A stretch of DNA of 8,902 nucleotides from NCBI GenBank assembly GCA_964629825.1, contig CAZVUW010000113.1:1-8902 (forward strand), given 5' to 3'. Positions 1 through 5,753 of this stretch are shown in pieces. The notes under the pieces were generated by a model that was not told where the DNA came from, did not search any database, and saw only the letters and a list, made by a program, of their open reading frames with translations. Source of the stretch: CAZVUW01 sp964629825 (GTDB lineage: Bacteria > Actinomycetota > Nitriliruptoria > Euzebyales > Egibacteraceae). The stretch's first letter is position 1, and the number at the start of each line of letters is the position of its first letter. The position numbers and the translations under genes are program-made.

Positions 1-316
1 AGGCCTCGGCGTCGCGCTTCAGCTTCATCAGGATGCGCGCGCTGATCTCCTGGGCGGTGTAGCTCTTGCCGTCGATCTCGGTCTTCCAGGACGTCCCCAT
101 GTGGCGCTTGACCGACTGGATGGTCCGGTCCGGGTTCGTGACCGCCTGGCGCTTGGCGACCTCGCCGACGAGGACCTCGCCGCCCTTGCTGAAGCCGACG
201 ACCGAAGGCGTCGTGCGGGCGCCCTCCGCGTTGGCGATCACGGTCGCCTCGCCACCCTCCATGACGGCCACCACGGAGTTAGTCGTGCCGAGGTCGATGC
301 CGACTGCACGTGCCAT
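1..316 (-). CDS. dnaK: Chaperone protein DnaK (Hsp70), N-terminal part
   Basis: This is the first 105 codons of the ATP-dependent Hsp70 chaperone, which folds and protects cytosolic proteins together with DnaJ and GrpE. The ATG is at 314-316 and the gene runs off the left edge. The start MARAVGIDLGTTNS carries the phosphate-1 loop of the Hsp70 ATPase domain. It is followed by EGARTTPSVVGF, by GEVAKRQAVTNPDRTIQSVK, and by TAQEISARILMKLK near the edge. All are diagnostic of the nucleotide-binding domain, and no frame disruption is seen. A strong SD (GGGGAGG) lies a few bases upstream of the ATG, and a recognisable promoter and HAIR-like operator lie further up. In actinobacteria dnaK is usually followed by grpE, dnaJ and hspR, which would lie left of this window. 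Identity is near certain; only the rest of the operon is unseen. Confidence 0.98.
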   Translation of the reverse strand, partial: MARAVGIDLGTTNSVVAVMEGGEATVIANAEGARTTPSVVGFSKGGEVLVGEVAKRQAVTNPDRTIQSVKRHMGTSWKTEIDGKSYTAQEISARILMKLKRDAEA

Positions 317-381
317 TGGCTGTTGCCACCTCCCCGCCTGACGGCGGTCGTTGTCGTACGCATTGGAAGCTTTCGCACGAC

Positions 382-410
382 AGGTTATGCCCGGCGAAGG
401 GCAGGGGCAA
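382..410 (-). promoter_or_regulatory. Predicted dnaK promoter
   Basis: On the minus strand there is a -35-like TTGCCC (405-410), a 17-nt spacer and a -10-like TAACCT (382-387). This predicts transcription starting near 375 and a leader of roughly 60 nt before the dnaK ATG at 316. The hexamers fit a housekeeping sigma-A/HrdB type promoter. It sits directly downstream of the HAIR-like repeat, as expected for a repressor-controlled heat-shock promoter. It was found by eye only. Confidence 0.5.
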
Positions 411-414
411 CCTT

Positions 415-435
415 CTTTAGCCTATGGCGCTCAAC
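415..435. promoter_or_regulatory. HAIR-like inverted repeat (candidate HspR operator)
   Basis: On the plus strand the sequence reads CTTTAGC, 7 nt, GCTCAAC. The actinobacterial HspR box (HAIR) is CTTGAGT-N7-ACTCAAG. Each half-site matches 5 of 7 positions, the spacer is exactly 7, and the position next to the dnaK -35 is right for repression. It is degenerate, so HspR control is an inference. The plus-strand left arm and the spacer lie outside the small upstream ORF, but most of the right arm overlaps that ORF's last bases. Confidence 0.4.
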
Positions 436-580
436 TTGATTGCTTCGCGCTGTGTGAAGTCCATTTCGTGCGCAGCCGTCGGCCACGGGCGTCCGCCCGG
501 CTGCCCGGGTTGAACAGCACCATCAGCACGAAGGGCGCAGCCACGACCACCACCGCCACCACGAGCATCCAGGTCTCCAC
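431..580 (-). CDS. Small single-pass membrane protein (49 aa), unknown function
   Basis: This is a short ORF between the DUF192 lipoprotein and dnaK, on the same strand. I chose the GTG at 578-580 because a clean GGAGG (589-593) sits 8 nt upstream. That SD lies only just past the lipoprotein stop (595-597), which suggests translational coupling. The product starts VETWMLVVAVVVVAAPF and continues as a hydrophobic helix to about residue 23. Then come NPGSRADARGRRLR and a basic, hydrophilic tail ending in KQSS. A single N-terminal helix with a positively charged C-terminal side predicts an N-out/C-in inner-membrane protein. I recognise no family. An in-frame GTG 9 nt further upstream abuts the SD and is less likely to be the start. 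The stop overlaps the HAIR-like element. The ORF is short, but the SD, helix and spacing are better than expected by chance. Confidence 0.5.
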   Translation of the reverse strand: METWMLVVAVVVVAAPFVLMVLFNPGSRADARGRRLRTKWTSHSAKQSS

Positions 581-594
581 CGGCTGCACCTCCG

Positions 595-1218
595 TCAGGT
601 GGCGTCGGGCAGGTCCGCCGGCAGCTGGACCTGCCAGGTCTCATCGACGCCGGCCGCGGTCAGCGCGCCCTCGTTGACCTCAAGGGCGTAGCGGTAGGCG
701 CCGTCGGGCGTGTAGATCTCGCAGGGGTCCTCCTCGCAGGGGACCATGTCCAAGATGTCGACGATCTCACCGTCGGCCGAGATGAAGGCGATCTGCAGCG
801 GGATGAGGGTGTTCTTCATCCAGAACCCGCCGGCCGAGTCCTGCGGGAACAGGAACAGCATCCCGGCGTCCGGCGGCATCTCCGTCCGGTGCATCAGCCC
901 CTGCTGACGGGTCGGCTGGTCGGCGGCCAGCTCGACGTTGAAGGTGACCTCCTGCCCGTCCGGACCGATGAAGCTCATCGGCACGGTCTCGGCGGAGTCG
1001 GCGGGCGCCGGCGGCTCCGTCTCGGTCTCGGCTGTGGCCTGGTCCGTGGCGTCGTCACCGGGCGTGGCGGTGTCCGCCGGCTCCGGGCTGGCCGTCGCGG
1101 TCGCCTCACCCGCCGTCGGGTCCGCCGTCGGGTCCTCGGAGGGCGTCTCGCCATCGCCGCAGGCGACGAGCAGGAGCGCGATGAGCAGCGGCAGGGCGAT
1201 GCGGCGCAGTGCTGACAT
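595..1218 (-). CDS. DUF192-family lipoprotein
   Basis: This is a 207-aa exported lipoprotein of unknown biochemical role. A basic N-terminus and hydrophobic stretch (residues 5-19) end in the lipobox LVAC, with Cys20 as the lipidation site. Residues 21-78 are a low-complexity linker rich in Thr, Ala, Pro, Asp and Glu, typical of a surface tether. Residues 80-205 form a DUF192 domain. It contains the hallmark GLMHRTEMPPDAGMLFLF (about 107-124), FWMKNTLIPLQIAFI (132-146) and a late VNEGALTAAGV (181-191). Cys161 and Cys166 are close enough to form a disulfide outside the membrane. The family is widespread and small, and its function is not established. The ATG at 1216-1218 has no SD, but a good -10 box sits at leaderless distance. 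The gene lies upstream of the small membrane ORF and dnaK, and is divergent from the ACT-domain gene. Confidence 0.9.
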   Translation of the reverse strand: MSALRRIALPLLIALLLVACGDGETPSEDPTADPTAGEATATASPEPADTATPGDDATDQATAETETEPPAPADSAETVPMSFIGPDGQEVTFNVELAADQPTRQQGLMHRTEMPPDAGMLFLFPQDSAGGFWMKNTLIPLQIAFISADGEIVDILDMVPCEEDPCEIYTPDGAYRYALEVNEGALTAAGVDETWQVQLPADLPDAT

Positions 1219-1224
1219 GCGCGC

Positions 1225-1230
1225 AGCATA
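1225..1230 (-). promoter_or_regulatory. Candidate -10 box for a leaderless DUF192 transcript
   Basis: The minus strand reads TATGCT, then 6 nt, then the ATG of the lipoprotein (1218). This puts the expected transcription start on or next to the A of the start codon. There is no SD upstream. Both points fit a leaderless mRNA, which is common in actinobacteria. No convincing -35 is visible. Confidence 0.4.
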
Positions 1231-1249
1231 CGGCCGCGACCGGCTTCCC

Positions 1250-1255
1250 TACACT
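1250..1255 (+). promoter_or_regulatory. Candidate -10 box for the ACT-domain/def operon
   Basis: TACACT lies about 30 nt before the GTG start at 1285. It would give a short leader carrying the SD AAGGAG at 1272-1277. No clear -35 is visible at 17-18 nt. It shares the 66-nt divergent intergenic region with the lipoprotein promoter. Confidence 0.3.
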
Positions 1256-1284
1256 GCCCCAGCCACCAGCCAAGGAGCGCCGAA

Positions 1285-1803
1285 GTGACCGACCAGCTCG
1301 CCGTGACCGCCATCGGAGCCGACCGCCCCGGCATCATCGCCCGGGTCACCGGCGTCCTGCGCGACCGGGGCGGCAACCTCGAGGACGCCTCGATGACCAT
1401 CCTCGGGGGCCAGTTCGCGATCATGCTGCTGGTCTCGGGCGACCTCGAGCCCGAGGCGCTGGAGGCGGCGCTTCAGGAGGCGACCGCGGACCTCGGCCTG
1501 GTCGTGACGGTCCGCGCGGTCGGACCCGGAGCCACCTCCCCGCCGGCGACGCACGTGCTGAGCGTCTACGGCACCGACCGGCCCGGCATCGTCGCCGAGG
1601 TGTCGGCGGTGCTGGCCGAGGCCGGCGTGAACGTGACCGACCTCACGACCCGCGTGCTCGAGGGCGAGCGCTCGGTCTACGCGATGATGCTCGAGATCGC
1701 CCTCGACGACCCCGAGCGGGCCGACGACCTGCTGGCGGCCGTCCTCGAGCGCGTCGACGACGTGGACGCGAGCATCCACCCGCTGGACGTCGAGACCTTC
1801 TGA
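1285..1803 (+). CDS. Double ACT-domain protein, GcvR-like
   Basis: This is a 172-aa protein made of two ACT domains, which are small ligand-binding folds that usually sense amino acids. The first ACT domain (about residues 4-75) opens with AVTAIGADRPGIIARVTGVL. The second (about 87-165) opens with LSVYGTDRPGIVAEVSAVL. The DRPGI signature in each is typical of GcvR/PurU-type ACT domains. The architecture matches GcvR, which in E. coli antagonises the GcvA activator of the glycine cleavage operon. No GcvA is seen here, so the partner and ligand are unknown. The start is GTG with SD AAGGAG 7 nt upstream. The stop overlaps the next gene's ATG (TGATG), so it is co-translated with peptide deformylase. 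The family call is firm; the regulatory target is inference. Confidence 0.88.
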   Translation: MTDQLAVTAIGADRPGIIARVTGVLRDRGGNLEDASMTILGGQFAIMLLVSGDLEPEALEAALQEATADLGLVVTVRAVGPGATSPPATHVLSVYGTDRPGIVAEVSAVLAEAGVNVTDLTTRVLEGERSVYAMMLEIALDDPERADDLLAAVLERVDDVDASIHPLDVETF

Positions 1804-2321
1804 TGCCCGAACGGCCCGTCGTCGCCATCCCCAACCCGGTCCTCAAGCGTCGCGCAGAGCCCGTCGGAGGCTCGGACGCCGAGCTCGCCCGCGACCTGGT
1901 GGACACCATGCGCGTCTCGCCGGGCTGCGTCGGGCTGGCGGCGCCTCAGATCGGCGTCAGCCGGCGCGCGTTCTGCCTGGACGTGTCCACCAGCGCGCTG
2001 GTGCAGAAGAAGGGCTGGCCCCACCACGGCCTGGTGGTGCTGTTCGATCCCGAGCTGCTGCACAGCGAGGGCTCCGAGGTCCGCCGCGAGGGCTGCATGA
2101 GCGTCCCCGACTTCACCGCCGACGTCCGGCGGGCCCTGCGCGTGGTGGTGCGGGGCCTCGACGAGAACGGGCGCGAGCGCGTCATCGAGGCCGAGGAGTT
2201 CGAGGCCCGGGCGTTCCAGCACGAGCTGGATCACCTCGACGGGCTGCTGATCCTGGACCGCGTCGCCTCGCTGCGCACCGACGTGTTCCGGCGCAAGACC
2301 TATCAGCCGCGGCGCGGCTGA
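1803..2321 (+). CDS. def: Peptide deformylase
   Basis: This metalloenzyme removes the formyl group from the initiator methionine of nascent proteins at the ribosome exit. The product is 172 aa, normal for the family. All three metal-site motifs are present: motif I GLAAPQIG (about residues 44-51), motif II EGCMS (about 98-102, with the metal-binding Cys) and motif III QHELDHLDG (about 139-147, with the HExxH-type HELDH). The N-terminus PVVAIPNPVLKRRAEPV is the usual opening strand. The ATG overlaps the stop of the ACT-domain gene by one base, and no strong SD is visible, so translation probably depends on coupling. The motif III helix is followed by LILDRV and a short basic tail. No key residue is missing. 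Pairing with an ACT protein rather than fmt is worth noting but not extraordinary. Confidence 0.96.
   Translation: MPERPVVAIPNPVLKRRAEPVGGSDAELARDLVDTMRVSPGCVGLAAPQIGVSRRAFCLDVSTSALVQKKGWPHHGLVVLFDPELLHSEGSEVRREGCMSVPDFTADVRRALRVVVRGLDENGRERVIEAEEFEARAFQHELDHLDGLLILDRVASLRTDVFRRKTYQPRRG
2303..2321. terminator. Hairpin overlapping the def stop codon (weak terminator candidate)
   Basis: TCAGCCGC, a 3-nt loop and GCGGCTGA form an 8-bp perfect stem that includes the stop codon. It is followed at 2334-2345 by a small CCGC-TTCG-GCGG tetraloop hairpin. There is no T-run, so intrinsic termination is uncertain. One or both could separate def from the next gene. Confidence 0.3.
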
Positions 2322-2355
2322 CACCGTCGTCAACCGCTTCGGCGGGCCGGGTTGT

Positions 2356-2361
2356 TAGCAT
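2356..2361 (+). promoter_or_regulatory. Candidate -10 box upstream of the EtfD-like gene
   Basis: TAGCAT lies 55 nt before the ATG at 2417, within the 95-nt gap after def. It would start transcription near 2368 and leave a leader with SD GGAGG at 2403-2407. The -35 position (about 2333-2338) shows no good match. This is low-confidence evidence that the Fe-S gene has its own promoter. Confidence 0.3.
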
Positions 2362-2416
2362 CCGCGGTGCCTCGGCCCGAACGTCAGGCCTCCTTTGGCG
2401 CTGGAGGAAGCCGCAC

Positions 2417-4603
2417 ATGCCAGACCTCGGCTTTTACGACATCTTGAGGATCGTCGCGGGGGTCGTCTCCCTGGGGATCCTCGTCTACTTCTTCAGCGCC
2501 CGGCTGTGGTTCCTCTTCTCGCTGCTGCGCAAGGCGCAGCCGATGCCGGAACGGATGGGCGGCTGGGGCACCAAGGTGCGCTACCTGCTCCAGAACATGA
2601 TGGCGCAGCAGAAGATCCTCCAGTGGACCGGACCGGGGATCCTGCACACCTTCATCTTCTGGGGCTTCATCATCCTCCAGACCCAGACGCTGGAGGCGGT
2701 CGGTGAGGTCTTCGACCCCGACTTCCACATCCCGCTGATCGGGCGCTGGGAGGGCCTCGGGTTTCTCCAGGACCTGTTCACGATCCTGGTCCTGGTCGCG
2801 GTGATCGGCTTCGCCCTGATCCGCGTGGCGCAGAATCCCAGCCGCCACGGGCGCACCAGCCGCTTTGCGGGCTCGAACCTGCTTCAGGGCTGGTACGTGC
2901 TGCTCGGCGAGTTCGGGCTGATGTACACGGTGATGGTCCTGCGCGCCGCGCGCTACGCCAAGGGGACCCTGCCGTACCCGGAGGGGGCGTTCGCCTCGCG
3001 CTGGCTCGGCGGGTTCTTCGAGGGCTTCTCCGCCGAGCAGCTCGAGATCATCACCACCGTCTTCCTGGTCGCGCACGTCGCGGTGCTGACCGGCTTCGTG
3101 ATCTTCACGGTCAACTCGAAGCACCTGCACATCATCACGATCCCGTTCAACGTCGCCTTCGCGCGCCGCCCGAAGGCGCTCGGCAAGCTCGAGGCCGAGA
3201 AGATCGACATCGAGGCGATGGGCGAGGAGGACGTCCTCGGCGTCGGGTCGATCGAGCAGTTCGGGTTCAAGCGCTTCCTGGACATGTACACCTGCACCGA
3301 GTGCGGGCGCTGCCAGAGCCAGTGCCCGGCTTGGAACACGGGCAAGCCGCTGTCCCCGAAGCTGCTGATCATGGACCTGCGGGATCACCTGTACGAGTCC
3401 GGCCCGTACCTGCTCGACGAGAACCTCGCCGAGCAGCACACCGACGTCGACGTCCTGGGTCGGATGCTCGTGGGCGACGAGCCGGGCCAGGCCGACGCCG
3501 TCATCGACTTCGACGTGCTGTGGTCCTGCACGACCTGCGGCGCCTGCGTCGAGGAGTGCCCGGTCGACATCGAGCACGTCGACCACATCATCGACATGCG
3601 CCGCTACAAGGCGCAGATGGAGTCGAGCTTCCCGCAGGAGGCCGGCGCCATGCTGCGCAACATCGAGAACTCAGGTGACCCCTGGGGTCTCGGTGCGAGC
3701 AAGCGGCTGGACTGGACCCAAGGCCTCGACTTCGAGGTGCCGGTGGTCGACGGGGCGCTGCCGGACGATGTCGAATACCTGTTCTGGGTCGGCTGCGCGG
3801 GCGCGCTGGAGGACCGCTCCAAGAAGGTCACCCAGACGGTCGCGAGCCTGTTCAACGCCGCCGGTGTGCGCTACGCGGTGCTCGGCGGCGCGGAGGCCTG
3901 CACGGGCGACCCGGCCCGGCGCCTCGGCATGGAGTACCTGTTCCAGATGATGGCGCAGACCAACGTCGAGACCCTGAAGGAGGTCGGCGCCCGCAAGATC
4001 GTCGCCACCTGCCCGCACTGTTTCAACACGATCCGCAACGAGTACCCCGACTTCGACGGGCACTTCGAGGTCATCCACCACACCGAGCTGCTGACGCGCC
4101 TGGTGGCCGAGGGCCGGCTGGCGCCGCAGACCGACATCGACGCCACCGTCACCTACCACGACCCCTGCTACCTCGGGCGCCACAACGAGGTCTACGACCC
4201 GCCGCGCGCCGTGGTCGACACCGTCGGCGGGCTGCGCAAGGTCGAGATGCAGCGCTGCCGCAACCACGGCTTCTGCTGCGGGGCCGGCGGCGCGCGCATG
4301 TGGATGGAGGAGACGATCGGCAAGCGCGTCAACCACGAGCGCATCGACGAGGCGCTCGCGCTCAAGCCGGACATCGTCTCGACCGCCTGCCCGTACTGCC
4401 TCGTGATGCTCGACGACGCGGTCAACGACAAGGTCGGCCGCAAGGAGCTCGCCGAGGGACAGGTGCGCGTGGTCGACGTCTCCCAGATCCTGGCCGAGTC
4501 GCTGCTCCCGGTCGCCGCGGTGAACGGGTCGACCGACCACCGGTCTGTGACGGCGCATCAGGGGCATGCGGATGCGGCGAGTGAGGGGCCGGCGGAGGGG
4601 TAG
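2417..4603 (+). CDS. Membrane Fe-S oxidoreductase, EtfD-like (heterodisulfide reductase-type)
   Basis: This 728-aa integral membrane iron-sulfur protein probably passes electrons to quinone. About five hydrophobic segments fill residues 8-35, 69-92, 112-137, 160-176 and 212-236. Two cytosolic 4Fe-4S motifs follow: Cys293/296/299/303 (CTECGRCQSQCP) and Cys371/374/377/381 (CTTCGACVEECP). Two CCG domains come next. The first holds Cys460, then CPHC (532/535). The second holds Cys584, then CRNHGFCCG (614, 620, 621) and CPYC (658/661). The tail after about 700 is hydrophilic. This order matches the HdrD/GlpC-like membrane oxidoreductases, notably mycobacterial EtfD (Rv0338c), which accepts electrons from EtfBA during fatty-acid oxidation. 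No etfAB genes are in the window. SD GGAGG lies 9 nt before the ATG, and all cysteine ligands are intact. Architecture is certain; the ETF partnership is inferred from homology. Confidence 0.88.
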   Translation: MPDLGFYDILRIVAGVVSLGILVYFFSARLWFLFSLLRKAQPMPERMGGWGTKVRYLLQNMMAQQKILQWTGPGILHTFIFWGFIILQTQTLEAVGEVFDPDFHIPLIGRWEGLGFLQDLFTILVLVAVIGFALIRVAQNPSRHGRTSRFAGSNLLQGWYVLLGEFGLMYTVMVLRAARYAKGTLPYPEGAFASRWLGGFFEGFSAEQLEIITTVFLVAHVAVLTGFVIFTVNSKHLHIITIPFNVAFARRPKALGKLEAEKIDIEAMGEEDVLGVGSIEQFGFKRFLDMYTCTECGRCQSQCPAWNTGKPLSPKLLIMDLRDHLYESGPYLLDENLAEQHTDVDVLGRMLVGDEPGQADAVIDFDVLWSCTTCGACVEECPVDIEHVDHIIDMRRYKAQMESSFPQEAGAMLRNIENSGDPWGLGASKRLDWTQGLDFEVPVVDGALPDDVEYLFWVGCAGALEDRSKKVTQTVASLFNAAGVRYAVLGGAEACTGDPARRLGMEYLFQMMAQTNVETLKEVGARKIVATCPHCFNTIRNEYPDFDGHFEVIHHTELLTRLVAEGRLAPQTDIDATVTYHDPCYLGRHNEVYDPPRAVVDTVGGLRKVEMQRCRNHGFCCGAGGARMWMEETIGKRVNHERIDEALALKPDIVSTACPYCLVMLDDAVNDKVGRKELAEGQVRVVDVSQILAESLLPVAAVNGSTDHRSVTAHQGHADAASEGPAEG

Positions 4604-4649
4604 CTGGGTCTGCTGGCGGGGCGCGCTCGCGGCCTCCCCCCTGACCTGC

Positions 4650-4675
4650 GCGCTTATCGCACGTCGCGATTGCGC
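4650..4675. terminator. Imperfect hairpin after the EtfD-like gene
   Basis: GCGC-tt-ATCGC, loop ACGTC, then GCGAT-t-GCGC gives nine base pairs interrupted by a small internal loop, 47 nt after the stop at 4603. There is no T-run. It could end the Fe-S transcript ahead of the convergent nuclease gene. This is a weak call. Confidence 0.25.
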
Positions 4676-4679
4676 CGCC

Positions 4680-4713
4680 AACCCGTTTGCGGCATATATG
4701 CCGCAAACGGGTT
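4680..4713. repeat. 34-bp perfect palindrome, copy 1
   Basis: The 34 bp are perfectly self-complementary. Each arm reads AACCCGTTTGCGGCA around a central TATA, which predicts a 15-bp stem with a 4-nt loop. It starts 3 nt after the stop of the minus-strand AbiEi/DUF559 gene and lies between that gene and the convergent EtfD-like gene. A near-identical copy is at 5717-5750 (31 of 34 positions match). There is no T-tract on either side. It could be a tail-less, possibly bidirectional terminator, a dispersed palindromic repeat, or a protein-binding site. Confidence 0.9.
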
Positions 4714-4716
4714 CGG

Positions 4717-5652
4717 CTAGCCCCGGAACCAGGCCGGCGGCGCCGCGGGGACCAGCGGTTCGAGGCCCAGCAGCAGCCGCTGCTCGTGCACCGTGAGGAT
4801 GCGCACGCGCAGGTCCTCGGGATCACGGAGCATCGGTGCGGTGACCGGCAGCCGCTGGATCTGGAGGGCCGCAAGCGCCAGGGCGCGCTGCGCGTCCCGG
4901 TGGCGGTTGCGATCGCCCGCGTGCGCCTGGCGACCGTCGTACTCGGGCGCGAGTCGGGAGTCGAGGAAGACGAAGTCGAGCCGGTAGTGCCTGCCGGCGT
5001 GATGAACCCAGACCTGCGGCTCAGGCCGTGGGTCCTCGGGCCTCCAGATCCGGTCGAGGCGGCGCTCGCCCTCGCTCTCCATGCGCAGGTCGCCCTGCTC
5101 GGCGATCTCCAGGACCGCCGTGGCGTCGAGGGCGCGGGCTCGATCGAGCAGCAGATGGGGCTCGAGGAGCCGGCGCCGGCGCAGATCGTCGTAGGCCGCT
5201 CGGAGGCGAGCGCGGCCAATACGGTCGCTGACCCCGATGAGGGCGCGCTCCGCGGTCATGGCGGGGATGTGCTCGCAGGTGGTGACGTCTTCCGGGTCGA
5301 GGTCGACCCTGATCAGGCGCAGGGCCGGGTCGCGGACGCGGCTGGTCGTGGGCACCGCGACGGCGAAGGGCGGCTGCAGCGCAAAGCCCTCTGCCCGACG
5401 AAGGGCGAGCGCGCTCTCATCCGCTGCGACCCCGCGCGCCCGCCGGACCGCAAGCAGCAGCTGCTGGCGACGGGTGACGGCCACGCCCGCCAGCCGGTAC
5501 TGGCCGCGCCACTCGGGAATCAGGGCGCCGGCCTTCACCCAGCGGTCCAGCACGTTGCGGGTGACGCCAGGCAGCTGCAGCAGGTCGGCGCGCGAGAGGC
5601 AGCCGTGCGCGGCGGCGGCCCGCTCGAGCGCCTCCGGAGGTAGGAACGCCAT
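4717..5652 (-). CDS. AbiEi-like winged-helix plus DUF559-like nuclease protein
   Basis: This 311-aa protein has a common actinobacterial two-part architecture. Residues 5-55 look like the AbiEi_4-type antitoxin winged helix (HGCLSRADLLQLPGVTRNVLDRWVKAGALIP, then a GQYRLAG wing). Residues 125-165 (TAERALIG to LRRRRLL) are the usual connecting helices. Residues 190-290 resemble a DUF559/Vsr-type PD-(D/E)XK nuclease. Its candidate acidic residues are Glu193/Glu195 (ESEGE), Asp226 (RLDFVF), and Glu237 and Asp239 (PEYDG), with His244. No AbiEii nucleotidyltransferase toxin is adjacent, so this is not a complete type IV toxin-antitoxin system. The ATG at 5650-5652 lacks an SD, so it may be leaderless or poorly expressed. 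A palindromic repeat flanks each side. The domain assignment is good, but function is unknown; defence, self-mobilisation and transcriptional control are all possible. Confidence 0.75.
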   Translation of the reverse strand: MAFLPPEALERAAAAHGCLSRADLLQLPGVTRNVLDRWVKAGALIPEWRGQYRLAGVAVTRRQQLLLAVRRARGVAADESALALRRAEGFALQPPFAVAVPTTSRVRDPALRLIRVDLDPEDVTTCEHIPAMTAERALIGVSDRIGRARLRAAYDDLRRRRLLEPHLLLDRARALDATAVLEIAEQGDLRMESEGERRLDRIWRPEDPRPEPQVWVHHAGRHYRLDFVFLDSRLAPEYDGRQAHAGDRNRHRDAQRALALAALQIQRLPVTAPMLRDPEDLRVRILTVHEQRLLLGLEPLVPAAPPAWFRG

Positions 5653-5716
5653 ATGCGATTTGAGGATGGCGCCCGGGCTCCTGTGCCGGTGAGATCAGCC
5701 GGGCGAGCCTGTGGAC

Positions 5717-5750
5717 AACCCGTTTGCGGCGTATATGCCGCAAACGGGCA
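5717..5750. repeat. 34-bp palindromic repeat, copy 2
   Basis: This is a second copy of the palindrome at 4680-4713, differing at one central position (G for A) and at the last two bases (CA for TT). The core arm CCCGTTTGCGGC and its complement are intact over 12 bp. The central change makes a G-U pair on the plus strand but a mismatch on the minus strand. It starts 3 nt after the dcd stop (5754-5756), the same offset as copy 1 from its gene. It lies between dcd and the AbiEi/DUF559 gene. Confidence 0.9.
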
Positions 5751-5753
5751 AGC

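Noticed and set aside
975..1424. Arg/Pro-rich minus-strand frame spanning the divergent promoter region
   Set aside because: It crosses two real genes and is a low-complexity shadow frame.
2384..3586. 400-codon open frame antisense to the EtfD-like gene
   Set aside because: The composition is His/Asp/Val/Leu-rich, as expected from antisense reading of high-GC codons. There is no SD or domain, and the sense frame is clearly real.
3671..4681. 336-codon minus-strand open frame over the second half of the EtfD-like gene
   Set aside because: The same antisense artefact. The sense strand carries the conserved CCG motifs.
4687..5643. 318-codon plus-strand open frame opposite the AbiEi/DUF559 gene
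   Set aside because: Its start codon comes from the palindrome and its product has no recognisable domain. The minus-strand frame has coherent domains.
4717..5652. A complete type IV toxin-antitoxin (AbiEi/AbiEii) system
   Set aside because: No nucleotidyltransferase toxin is encoded on either side, so only the antitoxin-like domain is supported.
4680..5750. CRISPR-like or insertion-sequence reading of the repeated palindrome
   Set aside because: There are only two copies 1 kb apart with a gene between, no spacer array, no transposase and no visible target-site duplication.
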